Shown piece by piece: positions 1-8,238 of a stretch of DNA of 64,000 nt. The notes under the pieces were generated by a model. That model ran no database searches. It saw nothing but the letters and a program-made list of their open reading frames with translations, and had not been told where the DNA came from. The DNA lies in NCBI GenBank assembly GCA_049303335.1, contig JBAQNA010000022.1, forward strand, positions 5,651 through 69,650, written 5' to 3'. A program made the translations under genes and the position numbers. This DNA is from DAIDAN01 sp049303335 (lineage in GTDB: Archaea > Aenigmatarchaeota > Aenigmatarchaeia > Aenigmatarchaeales > DAIDAN01). Each line of letters starts with the position of its first letter. Positions within the stretch are counted from its first letter, which is position 1.

Positions 1-612
1 CTTCCGTTTTCAATTCATCCGAAAACAAACACCCAGAAAGTACAGAATACAGGCTCGGTTTTCGGGTTGGGGGTTTTTTCCGGGTTTGCAACGCTCTGCT
101 GCGCCCCAGTTCTGGCCGGGGCTCTTGCCCTGTCTGTGTTGCCCGGCTCCGTTTTATTGGGCGGCCTGTATACGCTTGCCTATGTCATCGGAATGGTGTC
201 CCCGCTGTTTATCATCGCCTACTTCCTTGACAAGACAGACTTTACAAAGAAATTCATAGCGTTCAGGAAACATTTCTCATATTCCATTGCAGGAAAGCAG
301 ATATCTCTAACGATAGCGGAAATGATAGCAGGCTTTACCTTTCTTTTCATGGGAATCTTAATACTTTATCTTGCCCAAACCAGCCAGCTTGCCATGGGCG
401 GCGGGGATTACCAAGTAATGTTTAACATTTATATGTCAAATCTGACGGATTCGGTAAACGGATACTTGGGATGGGTTCCGTGGGAAATATGGGTTGCAAT
501 TATTATTGCCGCGCTTGTTTTGATAATTAGGGCCGTTTTTGCCAGGCGGAGGAATGAGTCGAATCAATCTTCTGTAAAGAATCTGCAAAGTCTCGAAGAA
601 GCTTCCAAATAA
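1..612 (+). CDS. CcdA/DsbD-like membrane thiol-disulfide transporter (5' partial)
   Basis: The frame is open through the left edge, so the N-terminus is missing and about 203 residues are visible. CcdA-family proteins carry reducing equivalents across the membrane to extracytoplasmic thiol proteins. Visible signs are hydrophobic segments and a motif reading GVFSGFATLCCAPVLAG near visible residues 24-40, resembling the CcdA repeat with its cysteine, glycine and proline pattern. Two more hydrophobic stretches follow and the tail is charged (KNLQSLEEASK). A TTG at 67 could be taken as a start, but the upstream codons read like protein, so I treat the gene as truncated by the window. It heads a redox/metal cluster (ferredoxin, CopA, metal-type regulator). 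Family call is good; the exact substrate is unknown. Confidence 0.72.
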   Translation, partial: LPFSIHPKTNTQKVQNTGSVFGLGVFSGFATLCCAPVLAGALALSVLPGSVLLGGLYTLAYVIGMVSPLFIIAYFLDKTDFTKKFIAFRKHFSYSIAGKQISLTIAEMIAGFTFLFMGILILYLAQTSQLAMGGGDYQVMFNIYMSNLTDSVNGYLGWVPWEIWVAIIIAALVLIIRAVFARRRNESNQSSVKNLQSLEEASK

Positions 613-625
613 GAAAGAACAAAGA

Positions 626-1042
626 TCAGTTTCTGAATCCTTTTGCGCAGTATTTGCAGCAGAATGCAAAGCTCTTGTCGCGAATCTTTTTTACAAAGCC
701 GCCCCCGAAAATTTTGCAGCCGCAGTGCGCGCATTGCGTAAGGCTCGGCTCGATTGCAAGCTCAATAAGGCTTGAGAATTTTACGAGCATGTTCTTTACA
801 AACTTTTTCCCGGACGGCGTAAGGACGTATGTCTTTTTCTCCCGCGTTCCAGAACTCTCCACTTTAATATAGCCGGCTTTCTTCAGCCTGTTCAGAAACG
901 GGTAAATCTCGCCGGCGCTTATTCTCTTGTCCAGCTTTCCGCTTAACTCCTTTATCAGCTCGTAGCCGTGCTTCTTTTTTTCGGACAGAAGAAGAAGGGC
1001 ATACAATTTTACAATGTTTGTTATTTTTACACTATCTTGCAT
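626..1042 (-). CDS. PadR-family regulator with C-terminal TRASH-like metal-binding domain
   Basis: 138 residues. The N-terminal ~90 residues are a winged helix of PadR type (LYALLLLSEKKKHGYELI, then ISAGEIYPFLNRLKKAGYI). The C-terminal ~35 residues carry cysteines in the pattern CAHCGC...FCCKYC, typical of TRASH/YHS-like metal-sensing modules. The combination suggests a metal- or thiol-responsive repressor. It is read divergently from the small membrane protein gene at 1119, with palindromic TGATATA/TATATCA sites between them, and lies in a cluster with CopA. Copper is therefore the likeliest ligand, by inference from context. Confidence 0.75.
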   Translation of the reverse strand: MQDSVKITNIVKLYALLLLSEKKKHGYELIKELSGKLDKRISAGEIYPFLNRLKKAGYIKVESSGTREKKTYVLTPSGKKFVKNMLVKFSSLIELAIEPSLTQCAHCGCKIFGGGFVKKIRDKSFAFCCKYCAKGFRN

Positions 1043-1062
1043 AAGGCTTATTAATTCCCGAA

Positions 1063-1093
1063 TGATATAAATATATCATATTTTGATATATCA
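1063..1093. promoter_or_regulatory. Palindromic operator between PadR-TRASH gene and 1119 gene
   Basis: Three overlapping TGATATA/TATATCA half-site arrangements lie here: TGATATAAATATATCA at 1063-1078 and TGATATATCA at 1084-1093. They overlap the AT-rich promoter region of both divergent genes. Position and symmetry fit a binding site for the adjacent PadR-type regulator. This is inferred from the sequence only. Confidence 0.55.
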
Positions 1094-1118
1094 AGACATA
1101 AAAATAAAAGGTGGTTAG

Positions 1119-1370
1119 ATGAGTTTGAATGCAAAAGCACTCGCCCTGTCTGGGGGAATTGTGTGGGGTTTGACAATATTCGGAACAACTTTGCTGTCAA
1201 CGGCAACGGGATTTGGGAAAGCGATGATGGAAGTGTATGGAAGCATCCATCCGGGATATAGTATAAGCTATGGAGGTGCATTTGTCGGACTGGCTTATGC
1301 GTTTGCCTGCGCTGCCGTGGGGTTGTTCGTTTTCGCAAAAGTCTACAACTATCTGGAAAAAAGATTTTGA
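1119..1370 (+). CDS. Small two-TM membrane protein (DUF5676-like)
   Basis: 83 residues with two hydrophobic segments (about 7-30 and 48-75) separated by a short loop containing YGSIHPGYSISYGGAFVG. The 'GSI-PGY' loop followed by a glycine-rich second helix resembles the small DUF5676-type membrane protein family; the biochemical role is not known. An AAAGGTGG ribosome-binding site lies 7-8 nt before the ATG and complements the 16S tail. The gene faces the PadR-TRASH regulator across a palindromic operator, so it is probably metal- or redox-controlled. Confidence 0.6.
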   Translation: MSLNAKALALSGGIVWGLTIFGTTLLSTATGFGKAMMEVYGSIHPGYSISYGGAFVGLAYAFACAAVGLFVFAKVYNYLEKRF

Positions 1371-1437
1371 ATAAACGATTTTTTTTATTTTTTTCATTTT
1401 ATCTTTTGTTTTAATCCGTTGCAATCAGGATGGTAAT

Positions 1438-1758
1438 ATGAAAGAAACATGCTGTGATGTGCTTGGAAAGGAACTAAAAGCAGGAAAGAATTTTTTGACA
1501 AACAAGACTGCTTCGGGAGAAAAGTGGATTCCTGCGTTCGTGCAGAAGGTTGACGCGAAAAAATGCATCGGCTGCGGCTCTTGTGTGAAAGTCTGCCTTG
1601 GAAATTGCTATGAACTGAAGGATATATTAATCAACGGAAAGAGGAAAAAGGTCAGCGTTGTCGCGCATCCGGAAAACTGCCTTGGCGACTGCCATTGCCA
1701 CAAAGTCTGCCCGATAATCGGCGGGGCAATGGTCTGCATGCCAAAGGAGATAAAGTAG
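1438..1758 (+). CDS. 4Fe-4S ferredoxin (FdxN/ferredoxin III-like)
   Basis: 106 residues. Two cysteine clusters are visible: CIGCGSCVKVC around residues 43-53 and CLGDCHCHKVCP around residues 80-91, enough for two [4Fe-4S] clusters. The N-terminus has a CC pair (MKETCCDVLG). It probably shuttles electrons in the cytoplasm. Position beside a CcdA-like gene and CopA suggests a role in redox or metal homeostasis, but the partner cannot be named. It is followed after 27 nt by the hydrolase gene. Confidence 0.8.
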   Translation: MKETCCDVLGKELKAGKNFLTNKTASGEKWIPAFVQKVDAKKCIGCGSCVKVCLGNCYELKDILINGKRKKVSVVAHPENCLGDCHCHKVCPIIGGAMVCMPKEIK

Positions 1759-1785
1759 CGAAACAAAAAGGTGAAAAACATAGCA

Positions 1786-2697
1786 ATGAAAAATCCGAAT
1801 TATTGGAAAAGCCATTATGTTGTTGAAACGGATGCGGAAGAAATTGAAAGGAACATCAGGCTAACAAGCTTTAGCTCGGGCGATAAAAATTTTGGATTGG
1901 TATGTTTTGAAAAGGGCAAGCGTGCTCCTAATATTCTGATTTCACCCGGCTCGGGAGGACATTCGTATGTTTTCGCAGAACTCGGCTATCTGATGCATAA
2001 AAAGGGATACAATGTTTTTATCATGCCAAGACACGGCAGCGCTACCATTAATGAGCTGATGCAACGACATGAAGATGCTCTTGAACATATTGCAAATAAT
2101 TTTAATGAAAATATAGGAGTATTCGCCGAGGGTCTTGGAAGCTATGCAGTTTTTTATTTGGCATTAGCTCATGGCCCGATGAAAAGCATGGTGCTTCAGA
2201 ACGGGCCGGCAATACTTACCGAAGATGAATTTCAGAAAGCATTTAGTGAGGGCGGCGGCGCGGCCAGAAGGCGGAAGTTAATTCTTCCTTTTGCAAAATT
2301 TTTGGCAAAAATCTTTCCGAGCCTGCCAGTGCCCATATCGCTGTATCTGGATTACAAGGATCTCATAGACACGAAAGAGGAAAACCGGAAATTGGAAACG
2401 CGTCTGGTAAAAGAGGGTTATCTTAAAGACCCGGATTTCAACAAGTGGAATGCATTGTCTGCGATTATGTCTCTTGTCCTGACGCCTCCGCCGAATCCTC
2501 TTTCGGAGTTAAAGACGCCCGTGATGTTTATAGTTCCCGCGAGGGGCATATACCCGTCTTACGAAAAAGATTTATTTGGCCGGCTTCCTGCTGTCAAGAA
2601 AAAACTGGCTGAAGTCGACGGAAGCGTTTTTTGGATGGTTTCCCATCCCAAAGAGGCGGCAAAAATAATATGCAAACGGTTTGATGAAACGTTGTAA
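1786..2697 (+). CDS. Alpha/beta-hydrolase fold protein
   Basis: About 304 residues from the ATG at 1786; an in-frame GTG at 1771 overlaps the AAAGGTG ribosome-binding site and is less likely. The sequence shows the alpha/beta-hydrolase pattern: a strand plus LISPGSGGHSYVFAEL (oxyanion region), then FAEGLGSYAVFYLAL where the nucleophile elbow would be. The canonical GxSxG reads G-L-G-S-Y, so the nucleophile is not obvious. The C-terminus has SHPKEAAK, possibly bearing the histidine. The substrate is unknown. It is likely co-transcribed with the ferredoxin and SRPBCC genes. Confidence 0.55.
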   Translation: MKNPNYWKSHYVVETDAEEIERNIRLTSFSSGDKNFGLVCFEKGKRAPNILISPGSGGHSYVFAELGYLMHKKGYNVFIMPRHGSATINELMQRHEDALEHIANNFNENIGVFAEGLGSYAVFYLALAHGPMKSMVLQNGPAILTEDEFQKAFSEGGGAARRRKLILPFAKFLAKIFPSLPVPISLYLDYKDLIDTKEENRKLETRLVKEGYLKDPDFNKWNALSAIMSLVLTPPPNPLSELKTPVMFIVPARGIYPSYEKDLFGRLPAVKKKLAEVDGSVFWMVSHPKEAAKIICKRFDETL

Positions 2698-2708
2698 GGT
2701 TGCTAACT

Positions 2709-3224
2709 ATGAAATCGGATAAACCCAAAATCTACGAGCGGCATTACGAAGACAGCGCGCTGATTCCCGCAGGCGCTGCAGAGATATTCGCCTTTATAGA
2801 TGATCATGCCCGCGTCATGTCGCATATGAACAAGCCGTCGTGGATGATGGGCGGCGGGCGAGGTGACATTTCGTTTGACGCCGGACACGGCCAAAAGGTC
2901 GGTTCCCATATTCGCATGAGCGGCAAGGTCTTTGGGATTACTGTTTTTGTTGATGAAGTTATCACGCGCTATGAGCCGCCTCGCATAAAAATCTGGGAGA
3001 CGGTCGGGATGCCAAACCTTCTGGTCGTTGGTCATTACCGCATGAAAGTCGGGATAGAGCCGCAGGAGGATGAGTCGTTACTGCGCTTGTCCATAGACTA
3101 TAATTTGCCGAAGACAAATGCTTGGCTGGGAAAACTGTTCGGCAGGTATTACGCGAAATGGTGCGTACAGCGTGTAATCAAAGACACGCGCAGTTATTTT
3201 ATAAAAAAACAAAAATTAAATTAA
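2709..3224 (+). CDS. SRPBCC (START-like) domain protein
   Basis: 172 residues from the ATG at 2709, 11 nt after the preceding stop. The layout is that of a polyketide-cyclase/START-like small-molecule-binding fold: an N-terminal strand with 'IPAGAAEIFAFIDDHARVMSHM', a central VGSHIRMSGKVFGITVFVDE strand pair, and a C-terminal long helix (YAKWCVQRVIKDTRSYF). The ligand is unknown. It sits between the hydrolase and CopA with almost no spacing, so it is probably in the same operon. Confidence 0.65.
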   Translation: MKSDKPKIYERHYEDSALIPAGAAEIFAFIDDHARVMSHMNKPSWMMGGGRGDISFDAGHGQKVGSHIRMSGKVFGITVFVDEVITRYEPPRIKIWETVGMPNLLVVGHYRMKVGIEPQEDESLLRLSIDYNLPKTNAWLGKLFGRYYAKWCVQRVIKDTRSYFIKKQKLN

Positions 3225-3225
3225 A

Positions 3226-5766
3226 ATGATTATTATGAAAGACCCTGTTTGCGGAATGGATGTTGGCGAGAAGGCGGTAAAGCTCGTGAAAGGCGGAAAG
3301 GCATATTATTTCTGCAGCAACAGTTGCAGGGACAAATTCTTTGGGAAGGGAAAAGATGATGAAAAAATAAATTCCAAATCAAGCCATAATGATTCCCAAA
3401 CAAATACGCAAACAAAAAAATTCTCCTGCAACATAACGGGAATGCACTGCGCGAGTTGTGCCCAGAATATTGAAAAGAGACTTAAGGGTGAAGAAGGCGT
3501 GGCGAGCGCGAGCGTGAGCTATTCCGCAGGCAGGGCTTCCGCTGAGTTCGATCCGGAAAAGACGAGCGAGCAAAAGCTTGCCGGAACGATAAACAGGATG
3601 GGTTACAAGGCTTTTTTTGCGGCTCCCGAATCCGGGGGGTTTGCGACAGACCCTGTCTGCGGCATGCGCGTGAGCAAGGCGAACTCCATAAAAAAACAGT
3701 TTGACGGCAGGATACATTATTTCTGCAGCGAGGAATGCGTGAGAAAGTTCGAGTCCCCGGAGGAGGAATTAAAGAGCATGAAAAAGCGGGTCATGATAGC
3801 CCTTTCAGGAGTGCTGCTGCTTGCAGCGCTTCGTGTAATAGCCATGTTAACTCTTGCTGCGGGGGCTACTCTGATATCATGGGCGCCAATCCCTTCGCTT
3901 CCCTGGTTTACATGGGGATATTGGCTGTTCATACTCACAACACCGATACAGTTCATAGGGGGTTGGACATTCTACAAGGGCGCCTATAACGCGCTCAAAA
4001 ACAGGAGCCTGAACATGGACTTTCTTATTGCAATGGGCACTTTGACGGCGTGGACATTCAGCTCGTTCGTGCTTTTCTTCCCCGGAGTCCTGCCTGTGAA
4101 AGAGAGGGATGTTTATTTTGAAGTTTCAGCCGTAATTATAGCGTTCGTGCTTCTTGGAAAATTCATGGAGGACTACATAAAAAAACGCACATCCGCGGCG
4201 GTGAGAAAGCTTCTTGACCTGCGCCCGAAGACAGCGCGCGTGATGCGCGAGGGAAAAGAGGTTGAGATACTTGCAGAGGAAATCATGACAGGCGAAATCG
4301 TTGTTGTCCGCCCAGGCGAGAAAATTCCGGTGGATGGCTTGGTGATAGAAGGTGAAAGCTCCGTTGACCAGTCCGTGGTAACAGGCGAAAGCGTGCCCGT
4401 GCTAAAGAAAAAAGGCGACGAGGTAATCGGCGCAACTTTGAACAAGCATGGCATGCTGAAGTTCAAGGCAACAAAGGTCGGCTCGGAAACTACGCTAATG
4501 CAGATAGTTAAAATGGTTGAAGAGGCGCAGGCGTCGAGCGCGCCGATACAGCGGTTGGCTGACAAAGTCTCATCCTATTTTGTGCCTGCAGTAATCGCGA
4601 TTGCTCTCGCTTCGTTTTTCGGATGGTGGCTTATCGGCGGAAACTTTACAATGGCAATACTTGCGTTTGTGGCAGTCCTTATAATTTCCTGTCCCTGCGC
4701 CCTTGGAATAGCAACTCCTGCCGCGCTCATGGTGGGCGTCGGAAAAGGCGCAGAAGCAGGCATACTGATACGCGGCGGGGAATATCTTGAGCGGGCGCAC
4801 AAATTGCAGACAGTTGTTTTCGACAAGACCGGAACGCTTACGAAAGGAAAGCCCGTTCTCACTGATGTGGTTGCCTATAATGTTTCTGAAAAGGGAGTCC
4901 TGCACCTTGCCGCTATCGCCGAGAAAAATTCGGAACATCCTTTGGCGGAGGCGATAGTAAACGGCGCGAAAGAAAAGGGAATAAAGATAGAGGAGGCGCA
5001 GCATTTCAAGGCAATTCCGGGAATGGGAATAGAGGCAAAGTTCGGAAAGATAGAAATCCTTCTTGGAAACAGGAAACTGATGGCTGACAAAAAAATAAAC
5101 GCGGAAAAAATCACAGGTGATATGGAAAAGCTTGAGGGTGAGGGAAAGACCGTGATGATTCTCGCGGCGGACAATGTGATTTTGGGGCTTGTGGCTGTTG
5201 CCGACACGCTCAAGGAGCATTCTGCCGAGGCAGTGAAGGAACTTGGCGCAATCGGTATAGAGTCCGTGATGCTCACGGGCGATAACGAGCGGACTGCAAA
5301 TGCGATAGCTGAGCAGGTTGGCATAAAGCGGGTGATAGCAAATGTTCTCCCGCAGGAGAAGCTTGAAGTCATAAAAAAACTCCAAGCTGAAGGAAAGGTT
5401 GTTGCAATGGTCGGCGACGGGATAAACGACGCGCCAGCTCTTGCGCAGGCGGACATCGGGATAGCCATAGGCTCCGGAAGCGATGTGGCAAAGGAGACCG
5501 GCGGGATAATCCTGATAAAGGACGATTTGAGGGATGTTGTAAAAGGGATAAAGCTCAGCAGGCTGACAATGAAAAAAATAAAGCAGAATCTTTTTTGGGC
5601 GCTCGCTTACAACACCGCGGCGATACCGCTTGCGGCTTTCGGTTTCTTGAATCCGATAATAGCCGCGGCCGCGATGGCGATGAGCTCGCTTACGGTTGTG
5701 ATAAATTCCGCGCTCCTGAAAAGGATTAAAATGGAAAAACGGGAGCTTGCAGCGCCGGCGGCATAG
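3226..5766 (+). CDS. copA: Cu+-exporting P1B-type ATPase with two YHS domains
   Basis: 846 residues (an ATG at 3235, giving MKDPVCGMD, is an alternative start). Order: YHS/TRASH-like domain (DPVCGMDV...FCSNSCRDKF, ~4-40), heavy-metal-associated domain with GMHCASC (~66-130), second YHS domain (DPVCGMRV...FCSEECVRKF, ~142-180), then the pump. Pump motifs are the intramembrane CPC (C489-P490-C491), the phosphorylated D533 in DKTGTLTKG, and GDGINDAP around residue 730. It exports Cu+ from the cytoplasm using ATP. The YHS-HMA-YHS front end is unusual and may take metal from a chaperone. The PadR-TRASH regulator nearby probably controls the cluster. Confidence 0.92.
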   Translation: MIIMKDPVCGMDVGEKAVKLVKGGKAYYFCSNSCRDKFFGKGKDDEKINSKSSHNDSQTNTQTKKFSCNITGMHCASCAQNIEKRLKGEEGVASASVSYSAGRASAEFDPEKTSEQKLAGTINRMGYKAFFAAPESGGFATDPVCGMRVSKANSIKKQFDGRIHYFCSEECVRKFESPEEELKSMKKRVMIALSGVLLLAALRVIAMLTLAAGATLISWAPIPSLPWFTWGYWLFILTTPIQFIGGWTFYKGAYNALKNRSLNMDFLIAMGTLTAWTFSSFVLFFPGVLPVKERDVYFEVSAVIIAFVLLGKFMEDYIKKRTSAAVRKLLDLRPKTARVMREGKEVEILAEEIMTGEIVVVRPGEKIPVDGLVIEGESSVDQSVVTGESVPVLKKKGDEVIGATLNKHGMLKFKATKVGSETTLMQIVKMVEEAQASSAPIQRLADKVSSYFVPAVIAIALASFFGWWLIGGNFTMAILAFVAVLIISCPCALGIATPAALMVGVGKGAEAGILIRGGEYLERAHKLQTVVFDKTGTLTKGKPVLTDVVAYNVSEKGVLHLAAIAEKNSEHPLAEAIVNGAKEKGIKIEEAQHFKAIPGMGIEAKFGKIEILLGNRKLMADKKINAEKITGDMEKLEGEGKTVMILAADNVILGLVAVADTLKEHSAEAVKELGAIGIESVMLTGDNERTANAIAEQVGIKRVIANVLPQEKLEVIKKLQAEGKVVAMVGDGINDAPALAQADIGIAIGSGSDVAKETGGIILIKDDLRDVVKGIKLSRLTMKKIKQNLFWALAYNTAAIPLAAFGFLNPIIAAAAMAMSSLTVVINSALLKRIKMEKRELAAPAA

Positions 5767-5778
5767 GAGTGATTAAGC

Positions 5779-6564
5779 ATGGGACTCATAGAAGAATATT
5801 TCTCCGGCGTGATGGGGCATCATTATACGGCGGTAGGAATTCTTTCTTACGGAATAATTTTTGCAGCGGCAGTTTATCTTGTCTACGAATATCTTTTGAA
5901 GAGAATCGGCTTCAGGATTGACAGCAAATTCATGCTGTCCCTTGTGCCGTTCATCATATTCGGCGGCATCACGCGGGCGCTGAAGGACACGAACTTTTAT
6001 CAGGGATTCTTTTTCATGTCGCCGGGAATATACATAACAATATTTTTCATAACGCTTTTGTCTTTGCTGCTGTCTATAGCCGCGGAAAAAAGATTCAAAA
6101 AACCTTACTGGATTTTCATGCTTGGTATAGGAGGCGCGCTTGTTTTGTTTGACATGATTCAGGTTGCTCTTATAGGGATAGAAAATTGGACAGCGGTAGT
6201 AATGATTCTTGGCTTGTTTGCAGCTTGGGCTGCTGTTTTTGCAGGCGCGCATTTTCTGCTTCCAAAATTCAGCAAGATAAACGCGGGAATCGCATTCTCG
6301 CATGCTATGGACGCTTCGCAGAATTTTGTCGGCGTTGCCGTTTTCGGGTACTCGGCGCAGATGCCTTTGAATTTTGCCGCGGAAAGCTTTTTCGGCTCTT
6401 GGATAATCTTTCCGATAAAAATAAGCGTTGTGCTTGCCGTGCTGCTGCTCATAGACAAATATTCAAGCGACAAGGAATTCAACACATGGCTCAAGCTTGC
6501 GATACTGATTCTCGGCTTGCCGATGGGATTCCGCGGAATGCTCAGGGTTGGAATGGGGGTGTGA
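5779..6564 (+). CDS. DUF63-family membrane protein
   Basis: 261 residues with about seven hydrophobic segments. The FIIFGGITRALKD stretch, the FSHAMDASQNFVGVA stretch and the C-terminal LPMGFRGMLR match the archaeal DUF63 integral membrane family, whose function is unknown. The start ATG lies 13 nt after the copA stop, so it is probably transcribed with copA. The link to copper is by position only. Confidence 0.75.
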   Translation: MGLIEEYFSGVMGHHYTAVGILSYGIIFAAAVYLVYEYLLKRIGFRIDSKFMLSLVPFIIFGGITRALKDTNFYQGFFFMSPGIYITIFFITLLSLLLSIAAEKRFKKPYWIFMLGIGGALVLFDMIQVALIGIENWTAVVMILGLFAAWAAVFAGAHFLLPKFSKINAGIAFSHAMDASQNFVGVAVFGYSAQMPLNFAAESFFGSWIIFPIKISVVLAVLLLIDKYSSDKEFNTWLKLAILILGLPMGFRGMLRVGMGV

Positions 6565-6573
6565 TTGTAAACT

Positions 6574-6701
6574 GCCGGCGTGCTCTATCCTTTCACCGGT
6601 TTCTGCTCAATCCGATAATCGCGGCCGCGGCGATGGCTTTCTCGTCAGTGTCCGTTGTCGGCAACTCCCTTCTCATGAAAAAGTGGAAACCGAGATTATG
6701 A
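6574..6701 (+). pseudogene. CopA C-terminal remnant, frameshifted
   Basis: Directly after the DUF63 gene, about 42 codons resemble the last transmembrane region of a CopA: AGVLYPFTGF, then after a one-base shift LLNPIIAAAAMAFSSVSVV and a short basic tail. The intact CopA at 3226 ends with LNPIIAAAAMAMSSLTVV, so the remnant is homologous but clearly divergent (typical VLYPFTG wording is absent from the intact gene). It looks like the scar of a second copper ATPase whose first ~95% was deleted or replaced by the DUF63 gene. A one-nucleotide deletion lies near 6602. Confidence 0.7.
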
Positions 6702-6753
6702 ACTTTTTTTTGAGTGCGCGATAGATTTAAAAAGTTTTAGGCATTCATTTAAA

Positions 6754-7131
6754 ATGATTTTTATGACTAAACCCCAGAAATTGAGAAAGATCTTGGCTGA
6801 AGCCTATAGAGAACTCGGATATGGAAACCATAAACTGGAAATATTTGGGATCAATGGGCTGCCTGTTGCATCATTTGGAGTGAAAAGGGATGACATGCTT
6901 ACTGTTTCTGGAAACATGTCTGCTTTTTATGATGATGCAAAAATAGCAGCACGAAGATTATTGCATCAGGATGCAGAATCTGTTGCCATAGAAATTGAAG
7001 ACGGAAGCAGGTATTATGCAAAAATGATCGGAGGCAATAATATTCTTGGAATAGTTTCTGATTTGAAAAGTTTTGACGCTGTTAAGACCGTCTTGAATAA
7101 ATATTCTTCGAAATTTATTGGAATCTTGTAG
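6754..7131 (+). CDS. Roadblock/LC7-like small protein
   Basis: 125 residues. The alternation of strands and helices, with LPVASFGVKRDDMLTVSG, a helix SAFYDDAKIAARRLL, then SVAIEIEDGSRYYAKMIGGNNILGIVSD, resembles the Roadblock/LC7 dimerisation fold that partners with small GTPases and sensory systems. No partner GTPase is next to it. A TATA-like GATTTAAAAAG sits about 25-30 nt upstream, so it may be a single leaderless transcript. An in-frame ATG at 6763 is an alternative start. Confidence 0.5.
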   Translation: MIFMTKPQKLRKILAEAYRELGYGNHKLEIFGINGLPVASFGVKRDDMLTVSGNMSAFYDDAKIAARRLLHQDAESVAIEIEDGSRYYAKMIGGNNILGIVSDLKSFDAVKTVLNKYSSKFIGIL

Positions 7132-7164
7132 CATATTTAACTTCTTCTTTTACAATATTAATTT

Positions 7165-8238
7165 ATGAGAGACCCTGAATGCGTTCTCGTGCGGCTCGGA
7201 GAGATAGCGCTGAAAAGCCCGCAGGTGCAGAGAAGGATGTTTGGAATGCTTTTGGACAACGTAAAAGCCGCTTTGGATGGGATAGAATACAAAATGGAGA
7301 CAAATCCGAACAGAATTTTCATCTATACGAAACAGATTGATGAAGCAATGGAACGGATAAAAAAGATTTTTGGCGTTACATCAGTATCGCCTTGCTGGAC
7401 TTGCTTCTCGGGTCTGAACGACATCCGAATGATTGCTTCGGACATGGCTTCCGATGTTTTGAAAATCAGCGAGAAGAATTCTTTCGCGATTCGCGCGCAC
7501 CGCGTGGGAAGGCACAAATTTTCTTCAAAAGAGATAGCTGAGGAAGCCGGCGCGGCTGTGAAGCGCGTAACCGGGGCGCGCGTAGACCTTTCAAACCCCG
7601 ACAGGGAAATATTCATCGAGGCGCGCTCGCGCAAGACTTATGCATTTGTTGAAAAGATCCCTGCCGTGGGCGGAATGCCAGTCGGCGTGAGCGGAGGAAT
7701 AATCTCAATAATTGAAAGTCCGAACGATGTGATAGCATCCTGGCTAATGATGAAGCGCGGCTGCGAAATCATGGCGATAACAGATGAAGAAAACATGAAG
7801 CTTGCTCAAAAACTGAAAGATTGGGACAAGCAATTGAATATTCTAACTTATGAAAAAAATATTTTGGAAAATTACCTGGCGAATATTCCCAGTGCGAAAA
7901 AAACATCTGCACGGAAAATCCTTTTAATAATGCTCGCTTCCCTTGTCGCGGAAAAGGAAGGCGCTCTCGGAATAAGCTCCGGAATAGCTTCAGGTGCAAA
8001 CCTGGGATTTATTGGACAGGTGAATGGAACATCAAGTGTGCCCGTGTACATGCCGCTTCTGCTTTATCCGGAAAAGGAATTGAAAGAAATTATGAAGATG
8101 ATAGGGATAAAGGCAAAATCAATAAAAGAAAAACTTCAGGAGATTGATTTGGAAAAAATGAGCGCCGATATTGGAAATACTGCGGAACAAATGCTTAAAT
8201 CTCTGAAAGAAGAAAATGTAGAGCATGAGGCAGGATGA
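7165..8238 (+). CDS. thiI: ThiI-like protein (THUMP + PP-loop fold) with atypical PP-loop
   Basis: 357 residues. The N-terminus (VLVRLGEIALKSPQVQRRMF) is the ThiI N-terminal ferredoxin-like domain, followed by THUMP (~60-160, ending ...IFIEARSRKTYAFVEKIPAVGGMP). ThiI makes 4-thiouridine at tRNA position 8. The ATP pyrophosphatase loop, normally SGGIDSPVA, here reads SGGIISIIESPNDVIA, so it has an insertion and loses the aspartate. WLMMKRG after it is conserved. Either the site is re-modelled or catalysis is lost. The next gene overlaps its end by 14 nt. Confidence 0.7.
   Translation: MRDPECVLVRLGEIALKSPQVQRRMFGMLLDNVKAALDGIEYKMETNPNRIFIYTKQIDEAMERIKKIFGVTSVSPCWTCFSGLNDIRMIASDMASDVLKISEKNSFAIRAHRVGRHKFSSKEIAEEAGAAVKRVTGARVDLSNPDREIFIEARSRKTYAFVEKIPAVGGMPVGVSGGIISIIESPNDVIASWLMMKRGCEIMAITDEENMKLAQKLKDWDKQLNILTYEKNILENYLANIPSAKKTSARKILLIMLASLVAEKEGALGISSGIASGANLGFIGQVNGTSSVPVYMPLLLYPEKELKEIMKMIGIKAKSIKEKLQEIDLEKMSADIGNTAEQMLKSLKEENVEHEAG

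Noticed and set aside
4570..5385. Long minus-strand frame (271 codons) within copA
   Set aside because: Antisense shadow of the CopA pump domain; no ribosome-binding site, no protein-like motifs, and the plus-strand gene is certain.
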